The notes below the pieces were generated by a model. It did not search any database. It was given only the letters and a program-made list of their open reading frames with translations, and had not been told where the DNA came from. The translations under genes and the position numbers were made by a program. Of a stretch of DNA of 64,000 nucleotides, positions 56,299 to 64,000 are shown piece after piece. Positions within the stretch are counted from its first letter, which is position 1; the number at the start of each line of letters is the position of its first letter. The stretch lies in the NCBI GenBank assembly GCA_015501585.1, contig JADNRY010000148.1, forward strand, positions 62,001 to 126,000, read 5' to 3'. The DNA comes from Rhodocollybia butyracea (lineage: Eukaryota; Basidiomycota; Agaricomycetes; Agaricales; Omphalotaceae).

Positions 56299-58864
56299 GT
56301 CATGACCTACCTGACCTAGATCATGACCTACCTAGCCTAGGTCATGACCTACCTAGCATAGGTCATGACCTACCTGACCTAGGTCATGACCTGGGTGAAC
56401 TAGGTCATGACCTACCTGGCCTAGGTCATGACCTAGGCCAATTTGAAAATTAGTAAATTAGGAAATTTTTCAATTTTTGCAGTGGATGAGGTCAAAGCTG
56501 TTTTTATTACCAAATAAGGCAATTTTCAAACACCTTAACCGGTTTTATGTTTTTTTAATAGAGTTAGATACATTTGGAAATTTTTATAAATTACTATATT
56601 AGGCAATTTTATTTCAATAGACTTTTATTTCTTAATTAGGCAATTTCAAAACTTTTGCAGTGGATGAGGCCAAAGCTGTTTCCATTGCCTAATTGAGAAG
56701 TGACAAATTTGCAGTGGATGAGGTCAAAGCTGATTTCATTACTTATTTGAAAAATGACAAATCTTTTGCAGTGGATGAGGTCAAAGCTGTTTTCACTACC
56801 TAATTAAGAAATGACAAAACTGAACACATAAACTATGTACACTTTTTTCCTAAGGACAATAACTTGTGGTAAACATCCAGACCTTTTGTTTATACACAGA
56901 ATAGGTTGCTCACCTAAAATGAAGCCAATCCTGTGGTGGGAAGGGGCTGGATTGCAAAATATTTTTTGGATAACCTTTGGTTGTAGTGGATGAGGCCAAA
57001 GCTGTATGCCCATAAAAGGAAATCAATGAAAAGCGTTGAGTCTAAAGATTGCTTGATATAACATGCAGATTGGCATGGATAAGGGTGATCCTTCAAGATA
57101 AGGGAAGGGGTTGTCAGGGAAAGGTTCTGATATCAATCTATGTACTCCTAGCATGCTATATGCCAAGCTAGACAGTCTTCTCCTGCCTACAGCTCCCACT
57201 ATTAATGATTTAACAGGCAAAAAAACGAAATTTATGCCTAATTAGACACATATCACTTATTACCCACTCCCCCAGCATAGTATAAGCTACTCCTGAGTCG
57301 TCTAAATGTACCTATTATACCAGGGTACAATGTCCTAGAAGCCTGTGGCCCACCCTGGCCTGGATGCTCTGATACTTATCCTCTGATTTCGAAAAAATGA
57401 GGGTTTTTGATGAGAAAGTTCAAAGATCAATAAAAACTGATCTCCCAGGGCCATCTAAATATATCTGAGACTCAGAAAGGGCAGACAACATATCAGGGTA
57501 TCAGGGGATGAAAAGGATCACCTTTATCCATGCCAATCTGCATGTTATATCAAGCAATCTTTAGACTCAACGCTTTTCATTGATTTCCTTTTATGGGCAT
57601 ACAGCTTTGGCCTCATCCACTACAACCAAAGGTTATCCAAAAAATATTTTGCAATCCAGCCCCTTCCCACCACAGGATTGGCTTCATTTTAGGTGAGCAA
57701 CCTATTCTGTGTATAAACAAAAGGTCTGGATGTTTACCACAAGCTATTGTCCTTAGGGAAAGAGTGTACATAGTTTGTGTGTTCAGTTTTGTCATTTCTT
57801 AATTAGGTAGTGAAAACAGCTTTGACCTCATCCACTGCAAAAGATTTGTCATTTTTCAAATAAGTAATGAAATCAGCTTTGACCTCATCCACTGCAAATT
57901 TGTCACTTCTCAATTAGGCAATGGAAACAGCTTTGGCCTCATCCACTGCAAAAGTTTTGAAATTGCCTAATTAAGAAATAAAAGTCTATTGAAATAAAAT
58001 TGCCTATTATAGTAATTTATAAAAATTTCCAAATGTATCTAACTCTATTAAAAAAACATAAAACCGGTTAAGATGTTTGAAAATTGCCTTATTTGGTAAT
58101 AAAAACAGCTTTGACCTCATCCACTGCAAAAATTGAAAAATTTCCTAATTTACTAATTTTCAAATTGGCCTAGGTCATGACCTAGGCTAGGCAGGTCATG
58201 ACCTAGGTCAGGTAGGTCATGACCTAGGCTAGGCAGGTCATGACCTAGGTCAGGTAGGTCATGACCTAGGCTAGGTAGGTCATGACCTAGGTCAGGTAGG
58301 TCATGACCTAAACAGCTAGGTCAGGTAAGTCCCATGCTTCCCTGACCACCCAGAACAGGGCACTGTGACTTAGCTTAATCTTGTCATAATCTACAGATAT
58401 GTAAAAAATCCCAATATGTTTCTAAAAATATCAAGTCATTATTCTATGATATTTCATTCTTGTTTATATTCTCTATCTCACCATCCTCCACTCTCACCCT
58501 ACACCTCTTAGACTATATCTCCCCCTCCTAGACCATACCCTCCTCCTCCCAGACTATACCCTCCTCCTCCTAGACCATACCCTCCCTCACCTAGACCATG
58601 CCCTCCCTCACCTAGACCATGCCCTGCCCCACCTAGGCCATATCCTATCTCACCCCAGGCCATGACCTACCAACCCCAGGAAAAGACCAACCTGACCTAG
58701 GTCATGACCAATTTTTTAGGTCATGACCTAATTCCCAGGTCATGACCTAAATCCCAAGGTCATGACCTAGCTGCCCGGGTTTTGCCTAGGTTTTTGAGTC
58801 TTTTTAGTAAGGTCAATGTAACAAAAGTGTAGACTAATAAGACCAAATATGTGGGTGACTGAAC
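56299..58864. mobile_element. Second foldback element (GGTCATGACC family)
   Basis: Arms of about 750-800 bp (56299-57110 and 57505-58320) are reverse complements around a 400-bp spacer. Each arm has GGTCATGACCTA repeats, then GCAGTGGATGAGGTCAAAGCTG repeats and a segment reading MGIQLWPHPLQPKVIQKIFC on opposite strands. The right end (58320-58864) matches the right end of the element at 48903-51721, including the terminal CAGTTCAGTCACCCACATATTTGGTC (complement, to 58864). The left terminal repeat is missing, so the element is truncated or fused. No transposase was seen. It abuts the right arm of the large inverted repeat. Confidence 0.82.
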
Positions 58865-58937
58865 TGCTTACATAGTCATCCAATCAAAATTGGAAAAGCA
58901 GGTCAAATTATTAGAAAGTTAAAGTTCGATGCAACAT

Positions 58938-59909
58938 TCACGTCCTTTTCCCGGGAGCCCTTTTGTAACCCTTCTTCTTCAAGCTCTGGTCGAGTATCCA
59001 ATGGGGCTCAAGCCCTGAAGTGCCATCCAAGGACAAAGCCATCCGCTCACCATTGATGATTTGGACATCACCATATTCAATAATTTGCCACTCCTGCAAG
59101 CTCTCCTTCCAAATCCATACAGTGATGCATTGAGATAACTTGGGCGGAAGACTCACTACCTCTGGAGGTCTGCGCGTTTGAATGTCTGCCTCGATGTCGG
59201 GATTGACAAGTACAAACAATGTGTTGTTTTCGATGTGACTAGGACAATCAGGTGGTGGAGTACCCCAGTGTTTGGCACTGCGGTGCATGAACCACTCGGT
59301 CCAGATGAGCTGTCGAGAGACTTTGCGGCAACCATAATGATCGTAGGCAGGGTTGACACTGGGGGGTTATGTTGTAGCATCCTCGTGGGTCTAACTTGTA
59401 AGAAATCAATTTGCAAACCAAATTCAAATGCAAATACCTGATAACAGGGGAGCTGGGACTGGGTGAATGGCGATCAATCTCCGTCAACTTTGCAGCTCTG
59501 AAAGATAATCATATGAGTGGTTCCTGCGAAATAAGATATTTCGGCATACCTGACTATCGCAAACAACTCCCTAGAGGAGTCAAGGGCCTTACCTTGGTCC
59601 TTGTCAAAGATGGGAAGAGCGTCTTCACAATGGCCCGTAAATGCACCAGAGAGCTCCGAGCCGTACGAATTGATATCTGCGCACTTAACTTCTGACAGAA
59701 TTGGAACCCAAGATTCGAGCGTTGGTGAAAAGGTCTGTTGCAAGGAGGGCAATGGGTGTCTGAGAATGTCTCTAAATGGAGCAGATCAGCAATGAAAATG
59801 AGTTTATCAGAGCAGCTTACTGAAATTCTTGCTCAGACACAAGTGAGGGAAACACTATAACGGTAGTTCCGACAGCATTGAGAGGGACATCATATGTAAA
59901 AGTAAGCAT
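58938..59909 (-). pseudogene. Divergent partner gene of MYND, right-arm copy, frameshifted
   Basis: The minus-strand start ATG at 59909 gives MLTFTYDVPLNAVGTTVI, followed by the same exon blocks as 42948-43935 (SYGSELSGAFTGHCEDALPI, RAAKLTEIDRHSPSPSSPVI, TPPPDCPSHIENNTLFVLVN, CITVWIWKESLQEWQIIEYG). Introns are at equivalent places (donor GTATGCC near 59545, acceptor TTTCAG near 59501). One base is missing in a C run near 59370 (CATAACCCCCCAGTG versus CATAAGCCACCCAGTG in the left copy), which shifts the frame. Downstream, the VNPDIEADIQ to KLSQC part is open, where the left copy stops. The two copies therefore carry different lesions. Confidence 0.68.
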
Positions 59910-60606
59910 GATTAATTTGCTCCCAAGCCCAGCGGGCTTATATATACACATCAACTTTAGTGAGCAAAGGCTCTTTCGACACTCAAGAGCCAGCACCACA
60001 AACACATTTTGTTTCTTTCACCCGACACGGAGTAGACTACAAGACCTAGATCACCCAATCCTTTCATTCGGAGTCTAGCTGTTCTGATTCAGCAGGCAGA
60101 TGAAAGATTGTATTTGCTGGCGGGAAAAGGTTCTTTGTGCAAGAGCCACAAATGTATCTAATTTGCCTAGAATTAGCTTTCAAAGAAAAGGTTTAAGACC
60201 ACGAGGGCCACAATGATAAATTAACTATCAGAGCCTTTGAATCCAACTCCAGACTTGACCGACAATTCTAAAGGAACAGGTTTGAGCTTTGTCCGCATTA
60301 GTATTGAGGTATTGAGGATCACTAGTTCTTCCCTCAACATCCAAACCCCCGTCTGTGGGTGTCCGCGTCTGGACCCTTGAATGTCCAACACTTCAGGCGA
60401 GTTCAGGCGTCACCGCCTTTTCATTGAAAGGTCGGCGAATACCGGACTTTTCTTTGGATTAGCGAGAAAATATATGGTTTGGTAACACGGTCTTGCGAGT
60501 CAAGACTGATGGTCTATTGCTTTGTACATATCACAAAGATACCTTTCTTCCTATATAAAGCCACGCTTACGATTTTGGGTAGTCCGCCGCGCTACGGGAA
60601 GGCAGA
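59910..60606. promoter_or_regulatory. Shared divergent promoter, right arm
   Basis: TATA-like TATATATAAG on the minus strand (59937-59946) lies just upstream of the partner start at 59909. TATATAAAG on the plus strand (60552-60560) lies about 50 bp before the open frame at 60607. Between them the sequence matches the left arm promoter 42306-42947 with substitutions. Confidence 0.6.
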
Positions 60607-62669
60607 ATGCAAGGGTTCTTTATTGCTATCGCTGGTATTATCCATAAGATAGGCATTACACCCTTTCATGCTCATTGCTGGTCCAGAATACACAAAATTT
60701 CTTTGTTCTACAGGGAACGTATAAATTCTGATCATGATCACAAGCTTCATCAACTTCGCCGAACACAAGACTGCAAACGAACTTGTAAGGTTCTCTGCTC
60801 TTTCTTGGGTGAGCTGAGCTCTCTCTGCCATACGGTCCTTTATCCTTACATTTTTAGATCAATGTTCATCATCCCAGCTCGTCTGAAGGCTATCATTCAC
60901 TCTGGCTCTCCACTGGTGGTAGATGCCAGCCAGTCCATCCCGCCCCGCTATCAGGTGTTTCTTCGCAACATCAAACCTCTTGTTAAACATATTTGTTCTC
61001 CAGGGTTTCAAGCTGCATTTGGGCCCGAGTGGAATACTTTATGGGAATGGCTAAGAGCTGGGCTCTCAGTTATCCGAGTCTATGAGCACAACGCTATTGT
61101 ATCGGACACTATCAGGGATAGTGTTATGACATTGGTGTGGCCAATTCTACGCATTTTAACTCGTATCCTAGAGGAAAATTCGCATTCCGAGACATCGAAC
61201 TACACGACAATGATTTTAGAAGCCCGGGAGCTGAAAGAACTGCTTGCTGCCGCTGTAGAACCTGTCCCTCTCACAACAGATAATGACCTCTACCAGCAAT
61301 GGGTCACGAAGGCTGTCTCCAAGATGAGTGGAACATTGGAGAATGACTTCGCCGAAGCTCTAGAGGTTGCGTCACGCTCTATCACTGGATTAAGGCTGAA
61401 TGTCTTGTGGAAAGATTGCGCGGAAGTGCAGTTTATGCACCACACTCGGGCTTCGATTCCTGGCCACCGGCTATACCTCCTTCTCCGCGTCATCAAAGTT
61501 CTCCCAGGAAATCGGGTCCAATCAAGATTAGATGTTGCCCGATCAACTTGGCCTTACATTTACAAGCTCTGGTGCCTCTTGACCTCAACCAGGTCAAAGG
61601 TTATAGGTAGTACGTTGTTTGACTCAACAGAAATACACCTGTTATGTGTCTCGGAAATTCTCATCTGCCATTCCAAATAGATGTTTGGAGGGATTCCTTG
61701 GATCACCGCTGCTTTAGATCACCACTTCCTCGCGATGATTCCTCAAACCTGCCACCTCCTTCGAACCTGGGGTAGCGTCCATTCCTCCCAGTTTTTGATC
61801 TATGTCTGTGCAATTAATGTAATTCGTGGCTTGGTGTCAGCTATCTTAGATTTTCGGATTTATCATGCAGTAAGTTACCGCGCTCAGCACAACTTGAGCC
61901 ACGCGCTGTCGAGAGGGCCAGGTCTCACTCGCGGAAATTCTTCGGAGGAAGCGCTTCTCAAGGTGTGGGACACGGCTGTTGATACTTTCTGGAACGCGGA
62001 GAGTGTATCTCTCAGGAAAACAACTTGGCGGCTTACTCTAGTAACTGCATGCGCTAAGGTAAGCCAGTGCCTTCACTGACTTGCGCGAATTAATATTTTA
62101 TATGCAAGTGCAATGAAAACGGTTCGGACAGATCCTCCCATGGCCAGCTCGTAGCACGTCGTTGTTCCCGTTGTCAAGTGGTTGCGTACTGCTCTAAAGC
62201 ATGCCAAGTTGCCCATTATCGAGAAGCACATAGGCTGGAATGTAAAGAACTGGGAATTAAACGGAAAGGTGCATGAGCAGAAATTACGGATTTACATGTG
62301 CTCATAGCAGTTTACATAGAACATTCCATTTATACTCCTGGTGGTTTGGGTTGTACGATACCCACCCTCGAGAAACACTACCTACGTGAGCTTATCAAAG
62401 TCAAAATCACACAGCTAGAACCTCCGATTCTCACCTTGGTAAACAACCGCACCGATATGGCTGTTGTAGTTGACTTTTTCACCGGAAGTGCGGACACCCC
62501 GAGCCTTTCTACGAAGCAGGAGATCCTTCGACAGCTGAGTAGTGAAACTCGGAAAGAAGTAGGACATAGGACTGGAGAGATTCTCTGCTGCGTGCGCATT
62601 CCATTGGACTCCAAAACTAGCATGCTCATAGTGATTTTCTTGAAGAATCTATTTATTTCTCAATCATAA
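60607..62669 (+). pseudogene. MYND zinc-finger gene, right-arm copy, single nonsense codon
   Basis: This is the most complete copy. The body from MFIIPARLKAIIHS (ATG at 60862) is open to TAG at 61678-61680 (CHSK-stop-MFGGIPW), where the left copy has TGG. Past the stop the frame continues through WITAALDHHFLAM and TTWRLTLVTACAK, splices at 62058/62109, and gives the MYND finger CAKCNENG, RRCSRCQVVAYCSKACQVAH, REAHRLEC with all eight ligands. After a further short intron-like gap (about 62271-62309), HSIYTPGGLGCTIPTLEKHY to the end FISQS follows. The finger points to a protein-interaction role. The long N-terminal body has no known function. One G-to-A change would explain the stop, so silencing may be recent, or readthrough may occur. 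Confidence 0.75.
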
Positions 62670-63655
62670 TGCCTACACTAGTCTCATGTCAGGCAAATCA
62701 GACCAGATGTCTTTCCGCCCTATGGTTCTCGTATGCAGCGGCATGCGGATTACCTTTATAGATCTGGATACCTATCTACTCTTTAGCTTTTCTACGACTC
62801 GGTACGTTACATCATGGATATCTCGTTATATGTTATAGTTCCCCACAATGGGCTCCATACAACACCATCCAAACCATAAGAATCTGCCTGTTTATATTAG
62901 TGTCGTCCGCTGTATCTATCGAAATATCATCAAAACTCACACCAGTACAACAATTCTTTTTTTTTTGTCTCTGCATGAACTCTTGCTGGATCCTATTGCG
63001 AGATCCACATCCCTCCCTCACCCAAGTCTGCCTTTCTGCTTACGGATGGCCAGTTCTTTTGTTGAATTGGTTAGTGGGTGCCTATACTAGATTTTTTAGT
63101 TGGATATCAATGCATCACTACTCATCGTGGATATCTCATTATACATCAAAAGATTTCTTACAACGCGTTCAGATTGTAAGGTTTCGGTTGGTTGAGAGAA
63201 AATGTTATGAATCTGAGATCCTGTCGTAGTACAAATCAGCGAACCTCTTGTCCAGCAGTCGTCCAGCCTCGAAGCCTTGGATTGGGGAATCAGAGGTATC
63301 ATGTCTTGTTGATTACTGGTGCTCTACGTGCAATTCATCTCCAGCTTCAAAGCTAACGAAGGGATTCTGTAATGTAATGTCTTTTCAGTTGCAACGTATA
63401 GTTGGGGACCTATCGTATTGTATAGCGGATATCAAGCTAATTCTAATAGACGTCAATGGCGGTGAGTTTCTTGCTCAACATTTCACCTTAATTGTTATAA
63501 AATCATTCATGTTGGATGTTCAGGAAGAAAGTGAAAAATCTGAACCACGTGCCAGACAGAAAAATTTACCATTGTGGTATCAAGGTGGGTCTACTAAATT
63601 TGGATGTCTGGCCGTTTCTTGGCATGATCAATGATTGATGATCCTTTATCTTATC
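62670..63655. other. Non-coding tail of the right arm
   Basis: 62820-63020 matches the complement of 40640-40830. 63026-63386 is the 359-bp near-identical segment. 63410-63640 matches the complement of 39800-39960 and 40360-40440. Open frames here on both strands are not supported as genes. Confidence 0.5.
63026..63386. repeat. Partner of the 359-bp near-identical inverted segment
   Basis: It is near-identical to the reverse complement of 39049-39407; conceptual translations of both strands agree residue for residue. Its right border (GTAATGTCTTTTCA) adjoins GTTGCAACG, where the left arm's own tail continues without the extra sequence. Confidence 0.85.
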
Positions 63656-64000
63656 TTACTTGAGTCCCCGCTCATATAAGTGGGGCCCCGGCATATAGCG
63701 CATCCGCATTCTTGCCCTGATTTTGACTAAATATCTGCATCGTTCTCGTTGTACCCCAAGTTGGAGCCTGAGAAATGACTCCAGATTTGGAGGTCTGGTA
63801 CGTGGGCGCGAGATTCTAGACCTGCGTTGATGTTTCTTATCCTTCTGTTTAGCAGGACAAGTCTTATGTTTATGCCCCGTCCACAATGACAATTAGAGCT
63901 TGAAGTATGGAAAGAAGTACGGAAAGAACCAGATGATGAATCCGAGTCAGACTCAGAGCTTGATGGGACATCAGGGTCACTCGAAGGCGAAGACAAATGG
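63656..64000 (-). CDS. Partial minus-strand gene at the window edge, Ser/Asp-rich N-terminus
   Basis: The minus-strand frame is open to the window end and reads SSPSSDPDVPSSSESDSDSS then SFRTSFHTSSSNCHCGRG and, in another frame after an intron-like junction, HKHKTCPAKQKDKKHQRRSR. An acidic-serine tract followed by Cys/His and basic residues resembles the N-terminus of many transposon or nuclear proteins, but no family can be named. The start lies outside the window. Confidence 0.3.

Larger units (their letters stand above)
58885..63640. repeat. Right arm of the large imperfect inverted repeat
   Basis: It is the reverse complement of 39800-43985 in block order. It contains the partner gene on the minus strand, the divergent promoter, the full-length MYND gene and a tail ending TTATCTTATCTTACT. 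It is less deleted than the left arm. Relative to the left arm's own tail it carries an extra 190 bp (about 63205-63395). Confidence 0.85.

Noticed and set aside
56804..57802. Twin 69-codon frames MGIQLWPHPLQPKVIQ on opposite strands
   Set aside because: They lie in the two arms of the foldback palindrome and mirror each other; no family match, so taken as a by-product of the inverted repeat.

Overview
The window looks like nuclear DNA of an Agaricomycete (mushroom-forming basidiomycete). Genes are split by many short GT-AG introns (about 40 to 260 nt). The recognisable families are typical of that group: Plavaka-type transposase, TET/JBP-like 2OG oxygenase, DUF6532, MYND zinc-finger proteins, and a fungal HGDLHPGN-type protein kinase. 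There is no operon structure. No species can be named from sequence alone. Exon positions were read by hand from splice signals and reading-frame continuity. The ABM pair, the oxygenase, the DUF6532 gene and the GTPase are the most secure.

Layout. 1-9.3 kb: two paralogous small ABM-domain genes (980-1704, 5489-6212) flank a P-loop kinase-like gene (2375-3045). They are followed by a tRNA-Thr(AGU) with an intron and two decayed tRNA copies, all in a locally repeated unit. 9.3-19.2 kb: an uncharacterised basidiomycete gene (9312-11563) is followed by two decayed segmental duplicates. One duplicate carries an internal inversion. A 540-bp non-autonomous hAT-like element with a perfect 8-bp target duplication lies between them. 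A GTPase gene with a GC-AG intron lies on the opposite strand. 19.5-27.5 kb: a protein kinase, tandem repeats, and a graveyard of minus-strand fragments including Hsp110-type and chitin synthase remnants.

27.5-39 kb: a Plavaka-type transposase gene is followed by 1.4 kb of 16-bp minisatellite that ends about 15 bp before the start codon of a TET/JBP-like dioxygenase gene. A DUF6532 gene follows 184 bp downstream in the same orientation, and a second, 21-bp minisatellite lies after it. The two-gene cassette bracketed by minisatellites is the most interesting candidate unit here.

39-64 kb: a large imperfect inverted repeat (about 39.8-43.99 kb against 58.88-63.64 kb). Each arm carries a divergent pair: a MYND gene and an unknown partner gene. 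All three MYND copies in the window are broken, each in a different way. The middle copy is split by a palindromic (foldback) element built from GGTCATGACC repeats. That element in turn contains an 858-bp solo LTR with TG...CA ends and a 5-bp target duplication. A second foldback element abuts the right arm. A coiled-coil gene with a Cys-rich N-terminus (44582-47170) and its truncated copy (55463-56033) lie inside. Gene duplication, inversion, nested insertion and decay dominate the right half.
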